Positions 9,014 to 17,558 of a stretch of DNA of 64,000 bases are shown piece after piece (the stretch's first letter is position 1; each line of letters opens with the position of its first letter). The stretch covers positions 186,001-250,000 of the forward strand of contig NZ_REFO01000010.1 in assembly GCF_003688665.1 (NCBI RefSeq). Reading direction: 5' to 3'. The notes below the pieces were generated by a model. The model saw only the letters and a program-made list of their open reading frames with translations, searched no databases and was not told where the DNA came from. The position numbers and the translations under genes are program-made. This stretch comes from Hydrogenothermus marinus. GTDB lineage: Bacteria; Aquificota; Aquificia; Aquificales; Hydrogenothermaceae.

Positions 9014-9873
9014 TAAAGATAACAAAAGCAGGTTGGATTTTTATTGGAATATCTATTATTCTTGGAATAGCAGGGGCAAATACAGGAAATAATCTTATAT
9101 ATCTAATAGATGCATCTTTTTTATCTTTTATGGGAATTTCAGGATTTTTTGGTAAAAGAAATATATCAGCCGTAGATATAGATATACAATTTTCAGAAGA
9201 AAAGTATGCAGGTAAGGAGTTTCCTTTAAAAATATTAATTAAAAATCAAAAAAGATTTTTACCGTCAATCCTTATAAAAGTTCATATAGAAGATAAACAG
9301 GTTTTAATTCCTTATATAAAAACAAGAACGACTGAAGAGATTGAGATTTTATATTTATTTGAAAATAGAGGAGTAGGAAAAATAGAAAATATTTATATAT
9401 GCTCAGTTTTTCCATTTAATTTTTTTGTAAGATGTTTTTCCTTTAATAAAAAATTTGAAACTATAGTTTTTCCAAAACCTGAAAAATGCAGTTTATACCA
9501 AGAAACAAAAAGTAGCAAAAAAAGAGAAAAGGATATAGGAAAATTAAAGGCTTACGAAGGAGAGATAGGAGGATTAAAAGAGTATAATTTAGGAGAACCT
9601 ATAAAATATATACACTGGAAACATTATGCAAAAACAGGGAAGCTTTTTGTAAAAGAGCTTTATTCTGATACAGATAGGCCTATAATTATAGATTTTGATA
9701 AATTAAAAGATAAAAATATTGAAAAATCTCTTTCATGTGCTACATATTTAATAAATAGTTTTTATAAGAAAAAAATTCCTGTTGGCCTTAAAATAGGTAA
9801 TAAGATTTTTAAACCTTCTTTATCTTATGGGCATAAAATTTCAATGTTAAAGGAGCTTGCCCTTTATGTATAG
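9013..9873 (+). CDS. DUF58 domain protein; full-length start appears to be a non-standard ATA
   Basis: DUF58 proteins are membrane-anchored partners of MoxR. The core is clear, with GEIGGLKEYNLGEPIKYIHWKHYAKTG split over the family's hallmark G-D/E-x-x-x-I-x-W region. The first ATG in frame is at 9130, but the codons before it encode the conserved DUF58 N-terminus (KITKAGWIFIGIS, then GANTGNNLIYLID), including the transmembrane hairpin. The frame is open back to a stop at 8950-8952 and contains no ATG, GTG or TTG before 9130. The ATA at 9013, overlapping the moxR stop by one base and followed by KITKAGW, is the most natural start and may be a mutated ATG. A sequencing error or frameshifting from moxR are alternatives. 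Confidence 0.75.
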   Translation: MKITKAGWIFIGISIILGIAGANTGNNLIYLIDASFLSFMGISGFFGKRNISAVDIDIQFSEEKYAGKEFPLKILIKNQKRFLPSILIKVHIEDKQVLIPYIKTRTTEEIEILYLFENRGVGKIENIYICSVFPFNFFVRCFSFNKKFETIVFPKPEKCSLYQETKSSKKREKDIGKLKAYEGEIGGLKEYNLGEPIKYIHWKHYAKTGKLFVKELYSDTDRPIIIDFDKLKDKNIEKSLSCATYLINSFYKKKIPVGLKIGNKIFKPSLSYGHKISMLKELALYV

Positions 9874-11761
9874 TATAAAAGATATTGTCAATATATTTTC
9901 ATATATTGCTTCAATTATTGCATTTTTATCTGTAATGAATTTTATAAATCCTATATACTCTATAATTTTTGCTTTATTTCTTGGACTTTCTTTTTACTTT
10001 GAAAAAAAACAAAAATTTCCAATAAAAAGAGTTTTCTTAAACATATTATCTATAGCTATTGTGTTATTTTCAGCTTTACAGGTTTCTTTGGAAAATCCTG
10101 TTGTACCAATAGTTGAAGCTTTAACTGTTTTACTTGGAATTAAATTAATAGAACAAAAAAAGTTTAGAGATTATATGCAGATATTTTTAATATCTGTGTT
10201 TTTACTTGCAGGTAGAGCTCTTTTATCTATTGATATTACTTTTTTAATCTATTTTTTGTTGCTTTTCTTTATAGTTTCAGTAGGAATTATATTTTTAACC
10301 TTTTATTCTCAAGAAGAAAATATTTATTTTACAAAAAATCAGTTTTTTTCATTATTAATAAAACTACTTGCAATACCTTTAATATCAATTCCTGCCACAA
10401 TTTTTTTATTTGTAATACTTCCTAGAACAGATTATCCACTTTTAAACTTTTTAAATAAATCCAGTTCAGGAATTACAGGTTTTTCTGATAAGGTATCCCT
10501 TGGAGATGTATCAGATATTCAAGAAGATAACAGTATTATTTTTCGAGTTAAAATGCCAAAACTAAATAAAGAGATTTATTTTAGAGGAATTACCTTAGAT
10601 TATTTTGATGGTAAAACTTGGCATAGAAGATATAAAAAACCTATAAAAATTTTTAGTATTTCAGGGGAAAAATTTAAATCAGTAGTATTTTTAAATCCTT
10701 ATGGCCAAAATTATCTGTTTGGACTTAATTATCCTATAAGAGTTTACGGAGTAGATAATATCCTTTATTCAGATTTTACATTTAAGTCAAGAAAAACTAT
10801 AAATAAAACAATAAAGTATGAAGTTTACTCAATATTAAAGCCAAAAATAAAACAAACATTAGAAAATAAATATATATACCTTCAAATTCCTAAAAATATT
10901 AACCCTAATATTATTAAGCTTGCAAAAAGATTAAGAGAAAATAAATCAGTTCCTGAATTTATAAAAAATCTAAAAACTTTTTTTAGAGATTTTAAATACT
11001 CGTTAAAAAATCTTCCAACAGGAGATGATGCCCTTTACAAATTTTTATTTAAAACAAAATCTGGAAATTGTGAATATTTTGCATCAGCTACTGCAATACT
11101 TTTAAGACTTAATAACATACCTGCAAGGGTAGTAATTGGTTATAAAGGCGGTGATTATAATGATTTTGGAGGATATTATGCAGTCTTTAATAAAAATGCT
11201 CATAGCTGGGTAGAGTATTATTATAATGGATATTGGAATACATTAGATACAACTCCTTCAGCATTACCTTTAGAACTTCAAAAAAAGGAATTATCTTTTT
11301 TATTTAAACTAAGACTAATGTTTGACACTATTAATTATTATTATATAAACTTTGTTATTGATTTTAATTTTCAAAAGCAAGTACATCTATTTAAATCTGT
11401 TTCAAAAAATATCTCAGATATAAAATCTCAAATCTATTTGATAATAGGATTTTTTAAAGAAAATATTATTTATATTTTGTTAAGTGGATTAATTTCCTTT
11501 GTAGGTGTTGTTTTATTTAGATATTATTCTATTCCTATAGAAGAAAGAATTTTAAATAAATTTTTAAAAAAACTTGAAAAGTATGGATATTTAAAGAAAG
11601 AAAATGAAGGACTTGAAGAGTTTATAAATAAAATAAAAGAAGAAGATTTAAAAGAAAAAGCAAATACTTTTGTAAAAGAGTTTGAAAGTATATACTATAA
11701 AGACAAAAAATTAAATAAAGAAGAAAAGACAAAATTAGAAAATTTAATAAAGAGGATTTGA
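9866..11761 (+). CDS. TgpA-like transmembrane transglutaminase (DUF3488 + transglutaminase core)
   Basis: The 631-residue protein starts with five or six transmembrane spans (to about residue 190), followed by a periplasmic transglutaminase-like domain and a final membrane span near residue 540. The catalytic Cys is in GNCEYFASATAILLR, the His in NAHSWVEYY and the Asp in WNTLDTTPS. This matches the TgpA family, found beside MoxR and DUF58 genes. I chose ATG 9866 over the in-frame TTG at 9857 because AGGAG lies at 9851-9855. It overlaps the DUF58 gene by 8 bases and hemH begins 1 base after its stop. The in vivo substrate is not known. Confidence 0.9.
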   Translation: MYSIKDIVNIFSYIASIIAFLSVMNFINPIYSIIFALFLGLSFYFEKKQKFPIKRVFLNILSIAIVLFSALQVSLENPVVPIVEALTVLLGIKLIEQKKFRDYMQIFLISVFLLAGRALLSIDITFLIYFLLLFFIVSVGIIFLTFYSQEENIYFTKNQFFSLLIKLLAIPLISIPATIFLFVILPRTDYPLLNFLNKSSSGITGFSDKVSLGDVSDIQEDNSIIFRVKMPKLNKEIYFRGITLDYFDGKTWHRRYKKPIKIFSISGEKFKSVVFLNPYGQNYLFGLNYPIRVYGVDNILYSDFTFKSRKTINKTIKYEVYSILKPKIKQTLENKYIYLQIPKNINPNIIKLAKRLRENKSVPEFIKNLKTFFRDFKYSLKNLPTGDDALYKFLFKTKSGNCEYFASATAILLRLNNIPARVVIGYKGGDYNDFGGYYAVFNKNAHSWVEYYYNGYWNTLDTTPSALPLELQKKELSFLFKLRLMFDTINYYYINFVIDFNFQKQVHLFKSVSKNISDIKSQIYLIIGFFKENIIYILLSGLISFVGVVLFRYYSIPIEERILNKFLKKLEKYGYLKKENEGLEEFINKIKEEDLKEKANTFVKEFESIYYKDKKLNKEEKTKLENLIKRI

Positions 11762-11762
11762 G

Positions 11763-12701
11763 ATGGCAAAAACAGGCGTTGTTCTTTTAAATATGGGTGG
11801 ACCTGATAGCTTAGAAGCTATACAACCTTTTTTATATAATCTTTTTTCAGACCATGATATTATAGAAATTCCAAGATTAATACAAAAACCTGTAGCTTAC
11901 CTAATATCTAAAACAAGAGCAAAAAGTACTAGAAAATATTATGAGTTAATGGGAGGAAAATCACCTCAAAAAGAACAAACATTAGAGCAAGCAAAAGAAT
12001 TGCAAAAAGCATTAGGAGATAAATATAAAGTTGTTGTTGCAATGAGATATTGGCATCCATTTACAGAAGAAGCTTTAAATGAACTTTTTAAAGATGATAT
12101 AGATAAAATAATCCTTCTTCCATTATATCCTCAATATAGTAGAACAACAACTGGTTCTTCTTTTAATGAATTTTATAGAGTTTTTAAAAAATTTAATAAA
12201 AATATTCCGGTAATAGAAATAAAAAGCTATTTTGATTATCCTACATATATACAGGCTTTAGTTGAAAATATAAAAGAAAATCTACCAGATTATAAAAATT
12301 ACTACTTTTTATTTTCAGCTCATAGTCTTCCAGAAAAAGTTATAAAAGAAGGAGATCCTTATCAGCTACAAGTAATGAAAACTGTAAAACTTGTGATGAA
12401 ACATTTTCCTGAAAATGAATATAATCTTGCTTATCAAAGTAAGATAGGACCTGTAAAATGGCTAGAACCTTTTACAGATAAAGAGATAGAAAGAGTTGCT
12501 AAAGAAGGTATAAAAAATCTTGCAGTAATACCTATATCTTTTGTTTCAGAACATTCAGAGACCTTATATGAACTTGATATTCAGTATGGAAACCTTGCAA
12601 AAGAAGTAGGAATAGAAAATTATGTAAGAATACCTACTTTACAAACTAGTAAAACTTTTATTAAAGCTTTAAAAGAACTTGTTGAAAATGTTAAAGGATA
12701 G
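11763..12701 (+). CDS. hemH: Ferrochelatase
   Basis: HemH inserts Fe2+ into protoporphyrin IX (or coproporphyrin III in some lineages), the metal insertion step of heme synthesis. The 312-residue sequence starts with VVLLNMGGPDSLEAIQPFL and contains YPQYSRTTTGSSFNEF, the catalytic His in LFSAHSLPEKVI, and the acidic metal path in SFVSEHSETLYELD. Length is typical. It is the last protein gene of the plus-strand run and is followed by tRNA-His, which has its own promoter. Confidence 0.96.
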   Translation: MAKTGVVLLNMGGPDSLEAIQPFLYNLFSDHDIIEIPRLIQKPVAYLISKTRAKSTRKYYELMGGKSPQKEQTLEQAKELQKALGDKYKVVVAMRYWHPFTEEALNELFKDDIDKIILLPLYPQYSRTTTGSSFNEFYRVFKKFNKNIPVIEIKSYFDYPTYIQALVENIKENLPDYKNYYFLFSAHSLPEKVIKEGDPYQLQVMKTVKLVMKHFPENEYNLAYQSKIGPVKWLEPFTDKEIERVAKEGIKNLAVIPISFVSEHSETLYELDIQYGNLAKEVGIENYVRIPTLQTSKTFIKALKELVENVKG

Positions 12702-12712
12702 AAAAATTTTTC

Positions 12713-12741
12713 TTGAAAAAAATAAAAAGTAAGATTATAAT
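12713..12741 (+). promoter_or_regulatory. Sigma-70 type promoter for tRNA-His
   Basis: TTGAAA (12713-12718) and an exact TATAAT (12736-12741) are separated by 17 bases, and the tRNA begins 15 bases after the -10 box. This is the best consensus promoter in the window. Confidence 0.75.
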
Positions 12742-12756
12742 ATATCTTCCTAATAT

Positions 12757-12830
12757 GGAGGGTGTAGCTCAGTCGGTAGAGCACAAGGTTGTGGCCCTTG
12801 TGGTCGCGGGTTCAAGTCCCGTCACCCTCC
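12757..12830 (+). tRNA. tRNA-His (anticodon GTG)
   Basis: The cloverleaf folds cleanly: acceptor GAGGGTG/CACCCTC, D stem GCTC/GAGC, anticodon stem CAAGG/CCTTG around loop TTGTGGC (anticodon GTG), and the T arm with TTCAAGT. An extra encoded 5' G (12757) faces C73 (12830), the G-1:C73 pair that is the identity mark of tRNA-His. No CCA is encoded (CTT follows), so it must be added after transcription. Confidence 0.97.
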
Positions 12831-12842
12831 CTTTACTGTTTT

Positions 12843-13187
12843 TTATTTTCCTTCCATAAATTCATCAATAGCTTTTTCAAGGGGTGTCATATACATGAGA
12901 GCTGGTCCTCCATGCATTAATACTGCTTGCATACCTGCTTCTAAAATCTCTTTCTTAGTTGCACCTTATTTTACTGCTTCTTGGGTATGTAAGGCAATAC
13001 ACCATTTACATTGAGCTGCTACTGCTAAGGCTACATTAATAAGAGCTTTATGTTTAGCATCTATTGTTCCTGATGCCTCTGTTAAAGTGGCAAACTTTAA
13101 AAATGTTTCAATTTCTACTGGAACTTCTTTTTTTAATCTTTCAATTAATTCTCCAATTTCTTTAAGTTTTTCTTTTGCTGATTCCAT
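12843..13187 (-). pseudogene. Carboxymuconolactone decarboxylase (AhpD-like) family gene interrupted by an in-frame stop
   Basis: Read through, the frame encodes a normal 115-residue CMD/AhpD-fold protein. The N-terminal part has the redox motif C-x2-C-x3-H (KWCIALHTQEAVK). After a TAA at 12966-12968 the same frame continues at once with GATKKEILEAGMQAVLMHGG, then ALMYMTPLEKAIDEFM, the usual family C-terminus, to a proper stop at 12843. A one-base change from GAA to TAA would explain it. The ribosome site (AGGAGGGTTTTAAG) and ATG at 13187 are intact. The 73-residue product keeps the CxxC, so partial activity, stop readthrough or a sequencing error cannot be excluded. CMD proteins are usually small peroxide-related oxidoreductases. 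Confidence 0.85.
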
Positions 13188-13279
13188 CTTAAAACCCTCC
13201 TTTATAACAGCTTTCTTCTTTTTTTAAAGATAAATCATTTATAATAAATAGGCAATAAAAAAATTTTTTTGAGGTTAAG

Positions 13280-13528
13280 GTGGCATTTAAAATTTATCAG
13301 ATTTTATGGGAAGCGTTATCTGTAGCTTTACTTTTATATGGTGTATATCTATTTTATGCATTTTTATGGTTTTCTATCTCAGAAGTTTTGCATATGCCTG
13401 TAAATCAAGCTAAACTTATATCAGGTTTAGTAGCAGTAGGAATTATTTTATACTCAAGTTTTAAATGGTTTACAAAAAAATACAAAGATATTCAAAACTT
13501 AGAAGAAGGAGCTGAAAGCAAAGATTAG
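13280..13528 (+). CDS. Small two-span membrane protein, unknown
   Basis: The 82-residue protein starts at GTG 13280 after GAGGTTAAG, with an exact TATAAT at 13240-13245 upstream. It has two predicted membrane helices (about 8-33 and 42-62) joined by an amphipathic loop (ISEVLHMPVNQAK), and a charged tail (EEGAESKD). I recognise no family. Its stop shares the tetramer TTAG with the convergent bioA stop. Evidence for coding is the ribosome site, promoter-like box and coherent membrane topology. Confidence 0.65.
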   Translation: MAFKIYQILWEALSVALLLYGVYLFYAFLWFSISEVLHMPVNQAKLISGLVAVGIILYSSFKWFTKKYKDIQNLEEGAESKD

Positions 13529-14895
13529 CTTTCAAGCTCTTTTATACTTTCTTTTAGGCTGTCTATAAAGTAATTTAGTTCTTCTTCTTTTATTACAAGT
13601 GGTGGCATTATTACCATTACATCTCCAAGAGGTCTAACCCATATACCTTTTTTTAACATACTTTTTGCAACTTTAAATCCTGTTCTTTCGCCATAAGGAA
13701 ATGGCTCATTTTTTTCTTTATCTTTTACAAGTTCTACTCCTGCCATAAATCCAAACTGTCTAACATCTCCAACATGTTTTAATTCCCAAAACTCTTTTAA
13801 TCTTTCTTCTAAAAGTTTTATTTTAGGCTGTAGTTTTTCTAAAGTATTTTCTTCTTCAAAAACATCCAAATTAGCTAAAGCTACATTGCAAGCTATTGGG
13901 TTTCCTGTATATGTATGTCCATGATAAAAATGTTTAGCCTCTCCAAACTCTCCTAAAAATTCTTTATAAATATCATCACTTACTAGTGTGGCAGCAAGTG
14001 GTAAATATCCTCCTGTAATGCCTTTTCCAAGGGCCATAATATCAGGTTCTACACCTTCTTTTTCACAAGCAAACATTTTGCCAGATCTTCCAAATCCTGT
14101 AGCAACTTCATCTACAATCATTAAAATATTATATTCATCACATATTCTTCTTATTTCTTTTAAGTATCCTTCTGGAAATGGAAGAATTCCTGCGGCACCT
14201 TGAACACCTGCTTCTAAAACAAATCCTGCTATTTCTTGATGGAGGTGAAATACAAAATCTTCTACTTCTTCAATTAAAAGTTTTGTTGTTTTATATTCTA
14301 AAGCTTTCTCTCTTCCTACTTTTTTTACTGCTTCAAGATATGGAGATGGCATTTTATAAACATCAAATAATAAAGGTTTATATTTTTCATGGAAAATATT
14401 TATTCCACCAACAGAAACACTTCCTATTGTATCTCCATGATAAGCTTCAGAAAGGGTGATAAATTTATTTTTTTCTTTTTCTCCTTTATTATGCCAATAA
14501 TGGTATGCAATTTTTATAGCTATCTCCATTGCTTCAGAACCATCTTCACTATAAAAAACATGTTGAAGTTTTTTAGGAGTAATATCTACTATTCTTTTTG
14601 CAAACTTTATTGCTGGGATATTTGATGCTCCTAAGGTCGTAAAATGAGCTATCTTTTTTGTTTGCTCTATTACTGCTTGATTTAATTTAGGATGATTATG
14701 CCCATGAACATTACACCATAAAGATGCAACTCCATCTAAATATTTATTTCCATAAATATCATATATATAAACTCCTTCTCCTCTCTCTACAATAACATTC
14801 TCTTCTTCTTCATAAACCTTCATTTGAGTAAAAGGATGCCAGAAATATCTCTTATCCCATTCTTCATAAAGTTTTAATTCTTCTTTTTTTTCCAT
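13525..14895 (-). CDS. bioA: Adenosylmethionine-8-amino-7-oxononanoate aminotransferase
   Basis: BioA converts KAPA to DAPA in biotin synthesis, using S-adenosylmethionine as amino donor; it is a class III PLP aminotransferase. Supporting segments are RYFWHPFTQMKVYEEEE at the N-terminus, the BioA-type SLWCNVHGHNHP, the PLP region DEVATGFGRSGKMFACE, and the lysine in MALGKGITGGYLPLAATL. I prefer ATG 14895, which follows AAAGGTGATGAG, over an ATG eight codons upstream. No other bio gene is nearby. Its end overlaps the convergent small membrane protein gene by 4 bases. Confidence 0.95.
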   Translation of the reverse strand: MEKKEELKLYEEWDKRYFWHPFTQMKVYEEEENVIVERGEGVYIYDIYGNKYLDGVASLWCNVHGHNHPKLNQAVIEQTKKIAHFTTLGASNIPAIKFAKRIVDITPKKLQHVFYSEDGSEAMEIAIKIAYHYWHNKGEKEKNKFITLSEAYHGDTIGSVSVGGINIFHEKYKPLLFDVYKMPSPYLEAVKKVGREKALEYKTTKLLIEEVEDFVFHLHQEIAGFVLEAGVQGAAGILPFPEGYLKEIRRICDEYNILMIVDEVATGFGRSGKMFACEKEGVEPDIMALGKGITGGYLPLAATLVSDDIYKEFLGEFGEAKHFYHGHTYTGNPIACNVALANLDVFEEENTLEKLQPKIKLLEERLKEFWELKHVGDVRQFGFMAGVELVKDKEKNEPFPYGERTGFKVAKSMLKKGIWVRPLGDVMVIMPPLVIKEEELNYFIDSLKESIKELES

Positions 14896-14979
14896 CTCAT
14901 CACCTTTGATATATATCATCTTTTATTTTTATAACAATTATTATAATGTATAAACCTAATACTAAAAAGGCAGGTTCTA

Positions 14980-15546
14980 ATGAAATATTATTTAAAAGAA
15001 GGAGCTATAAAAGGAGAAAGTAGATATATAATTGCTACAGAAGATTATATAGACCCTGAAAATATTGGAAAATCTATGCAAAATGCAAAATGGGCAATAT
15101 ATGATTTTGAAAAAAAGGAAAGATTAACAGATTTTTTTGATTGGATTTCTCCTAATGGCCTTGTCAAAGGGCAATCAAAATATTTTAGAGCAACTTTTAA
15201 TAAAAAAGAGGCTATTTTTTCTCTTGAAAAGCAAGAAACAAAATGGTTTAGAAAAATAAGAGATAGAGGAGCTATTACTGGAGAAAGTAATTTTTACTGG
15301 GCAAAAGAAAAAACTCATTATGCTTTATATGATATAAATACAGGAGAAAAATTAACTCCTGATTTTAAATCTTCAGTAATTGCAGGTGCATTAATAGGAA
15401 ATTCTGATAATTTAGTTATTGGGAGTTTTGGTGAAGAAATATTTTTTATATATGATATAAAAGAAAAAAAGATAGTTTCAAGAGAGTTTGATGAAGATTA
15501 TCTTATAGAACTTTTAAAAGATGGAGACTTGGCAAGGGCTCTTTAA
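14980..15546 (+). CDS. Unknown protein with four copies of a GxIxGxS repeat
   Basis: The 188-residue soluble protein is built from four related units beginning at about residues 8, 60, 97 and 136. Each opens with a Gly-(Ala/Leu)-(Ile/Val/Leu)-x-Gly-(Glu/Gln/Asn)-Ser motif (GAIKGES, GLVKGQS, GAITGES, GALIGNS). Each then has an aromatic strand and an A/F-I-Y/S-D/L strand (KWAIYDFE, KEAIFSLE, HYALYDIN, FFIYDIK). Unit length is 37-39 residues, with an insertion in the first. This suggests a repetitive beta fold such as a small propeller or solenoid. There is no signal peptide or membrane span. It is divergent from bioA, with TATAAT at 14942-14947 upstream. Function is unknown. Confidence 0.8.
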   Translation: MKYYLKEGAIKGESRYIIATEDYIDPENIGKSMQNAKWAIYDFEKKERLTDFFDWISPNGLVKGQSKYFRATFNKKEAIFSLEKQETKWFRKIRDRGAITGESNFYWAKEKTHYALYDINTGEKLTPDFKSSVIAGALIGNSDNLVIGSFGEEIFFIYDIKEKKIVSREFDEDYLIELLKDGDLARAL

Positions 15547-16004
15547 GAGCTTTCTTGCCATCTTTCTTTTTCTTTAGAAGTCTTAATAGCTTTATACATT
15601 AAGTAAATTATTCCTAAAATAAGAAGTATTTCTAAAAGTCCCGGAGCTCCAAAATGAAAACCATGTCCCATTAATAGTGATAAAATAGCTCCAAAAATCA
15701 TACTACCTATTAACCATTTAAATAAAGGGCTTGATAAAAATCCTCTATTACTTTGTCTATTTAATGCAGTTGTTTTTGAAGTTTGAGTTTTATTATTTTG
15801 GAATTTCTGTTTTAGTTTTGTAGTATCATATTTTTGAGAAACTGGCTTATCTGAAGTAGATTTTTTAATAAAAGGACTATTTCCATGTTTTAATGTTGAT
15901 GAACCTTTATAATATTTAAATCCTCCAATTCTAAAGCCTTTTGCAAAAGATATATTAGAAAATACTAATCCAGCTATTAAAATTAGTGATAAAAATTTCC
16001 TCAT
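15543..16004 (-). CDS. Secreted/inner-membrane protein resembling the N-terminal part of bacterial Tim44-like proteins
   Basis: The 153-residue protein has a signal peptide (MRKFLSLILIAGLVFSNISFA), then a basic Ser/Thr/Asn/Gln-rich low-complexity stretch. A Gly-rich membrane segment (about 94-113, WLIGSMIFGAILSLLMG) and a second span (LLEILLILGIIYLMYKAI) follow, with a short charged tail. Bacterial Tim44-domain proteins begin in the same way, but the globular Tim44 domain is missing here, so it is either a short relative or truncated. It is the last gene of the long minus-strand series, 1 base after fmt. Confidence 0.65.
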   Translation of the reverse strand: MRKFLSLILIAGLVFSNISFAKGFRIGGFKYYKGSSTLKHGNSPFIKKSTSDKPVSQKYDTTKLKQKFQNNKTQTSKTTALNRQSNRGFLSSPLFKWLIGSMIFGAILSLLMGHGFHFGAPGLLEILLILGIIYLMYKAIKTSKEKERWQESS

Positions 16005-16005
16005 T

Positions 16006-16944
16006 CTAACCTCCTAATTTTTCTCCAATCTTTATATGATAACCTCTAACTGCATCATCTGCTGATATTGCCTTTGAGTTTGGAAACTGCAATTTTTCAA
16101 CTAAAATTTTTCCTTTTCCTGTTTGAACTACAAAACCTTTACCTTTTATAATATCTGTAATTTCTCCAAATTTTCCAGTGGAATTTTCATCTATAACTTT
16201 TGCTTCTAATATTTTTATCTCTTTATCTCTAAAAGTTGTAAATGCTTTTGGCCATACTTTAAAAGCCCTTATCTGATTAAAAATATCCCTTGCTGATTTT
16301 TCCCAGTTTATTTTACCTTCTTCTTTTTTTATTGGCTTTGCATAAGTTGCTTTTTCATTCTCTTGAGGTTTCTTATTTATTTTTCCAGTTTCTATTTTAT
16401 CTAAAACTTTTATTAATAAATTTGCTCCTTCTTTTGCAAGTTTGTCATGTAAAGTGATAATATCATCTTCTTCAGTTATTGGAACTTCGCTACATTCATA
16501 AATATCTCCTGCATCAAGTTCTTCTGTTATTTCCATAATACAAACACCTGTTTTTTCTTTTCCTTCAAGAATTGCTCTATGGATAGGTGCAGCTCCTCTA
16601 TATTCTGGTAGCAATGAAGCATGTACATTAATTGTTTTATATTTTGGAAGTTCTATTATCTGTTTTGGAAGTATCTTTCCATAAGCAACAACAACTGAGA
16701 TATCAGGGTTTAGTTCTTTTAAAATATGTAAAATTTCAGGATTATTTTTTATTTTTTCAGGTTGATACACAGGAATATTATTTTCTTGAGCTATTACTTT
16801 TACAGGTGGAGGTGTTAATTTTTTACCTCTTCCTTTTGGCTTATCTGGCTGTGTAATTACTGCTAAAACCTTATGTTTTGAATTTATTAAAGCTTTTAAA
16901 CTTTCTGCTGCAAAATCTGGTGTTCCCCAAAATACTATATTCAA
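16006..16944 (-). CDS. fmt: Methionyl-tRNA formyltransferase
   Basis: Fmt formylates initiator Met-tRNA using 10-formyltetrahydrofolate. The 312 residues include [18 protein letters not shown] at the start, the catalytic Asn/His region [20 protein letters not shown] and the later [11 protein letters not shown], plus the C-terminal tRNA-binding domain. Length is normal. A peptide deformylase gene is not adjacent. It follows the DeoR-NosL regulator by 2 bases and probably shares its transcript. Confidence 0.97.
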   Translation of the reverse strand: MNIVFWGTPDFAAESLKALINSKHKVLAVITQPDKPKGRGKKLTPPPVKVIAQENNIPVYQPEKIKNNPEILHILKELNPDISVVVAYGKILPKQIIELPKYKTINVHASLLPEYRGAAPIHRAILEGKEKTGVCIMEITEELDAGDIYECSEVPITEEDDIITLHDKLAKEGANLLIKVLDKIETGKINKKPQENEKATYAKPIKKEEGKINWEKSARDIFNQIRAFKVWPKAFTTFRDKEIKILEAKVIDENSTGKFGEITDIIKGKGFVVQTGKGKILVEKLQFPNSKAISADDAVRGYHIKIGEKLGG

Positions 16945-16946
16945 TA

Positions 16947-17558
16947 TTATTCTCCTTTTTTCAAATCTGAAAGCTTAATTGTTTGAGGTTGGCAACAACT
17001 TTTTATATTTCTATTTGTTGAGTTTACTATCTCATTATAAGCTTCAAAAAAGTTTAATACCTTTCCTCCAAAACCTTTTGCAAATTTTTCTGCATCTTCT
17101 TTTGAAGAAAATGGAATTACACTTGGACTGCAACAAGGCTTTGCACTGCTTGCTACAACAAAATATGCATTAAATGCAGTTATTGGATTTTCTGTAATAA
17201 AATCATATGTTATTGCAGAGACTTCTTTGTCTTCATACTTTTTATGAAGTAAAAATCCACAATGTTCACAGCAAGCTTCTAAAGTTTTTTTATCTTCTAT
17301 CACAATTTTATAAGGATGGCTTCTTGTAATAGCTTTTTCACATATAGGACATGTATCAACTGTTTTAGATTCTTTATTTTCTTTTGTATTTAATAATATA
17401 GAGCCATGTTTTCTTATTATCTCTCCAGTTTTTTCTAACTGTTTTATATCTCTATAAATAGTCATTTCAGAAACTTTAAATACATTTGCAAGCTCTTTTG
17501 CAGTAACTTCATTTTTTTCTCTTAAAATTTCTAATATCCTCTTTTTTCTATCCATCAT
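16947..17558 (-). CDS. DeoR-type helix-turn-helix fused to a NosL-like cysteine-rich domain; candidate metal sensor
   Basis: The 203-residue protein has a DeoR winged helix (residues 1-57: [20 protein letters not shown], recognition helix). It then resembles NosL, the copper-handling accessory lipoprotein of nitrous oxide reductase, with TCPICEKAI (Cys70, Cys73), EACCEHCGF (Cys96, 97, 100), and the NosL-type end [16 protein letters not shown] with [20 protein letters not shown]. Extra cysteine pairs sit at 142-143 and 188-189. It lacks a signal peptide, so unlike NosL it should be cytoplasmic. A DNA-binding domain joined to a thiolate-rich domain points to a copper or other soft-metal responsive regulator. 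Target genes are not evident. Overlaps hisB by 4 bases. Confidence 0.8.
   Translation of the reverse strand: MMDRKKRILEILREKNEVTAKELANVFKVSEMTIYRDIKQLEKTGEIIRKHGSILLNTKENKESKTVDTCPICEKAITRSHPYKIVIEDKKTLEACCEHCGFLLHKKYEDKEVSAITYDFITENPITAFNAYFVVASSAKPCCSPSVIPFSSKEDAEKFAKGFGGKVLNFFEAYNEIVNSTNRNIKSCCQPQTIKLSDLKKGE

Noticed and set aside
12966-12968. Selenocysteine or recoding at the CMD stop
   Set aside because: The codon is TAA, not TGA, and no hairpin typical of recoding follows.
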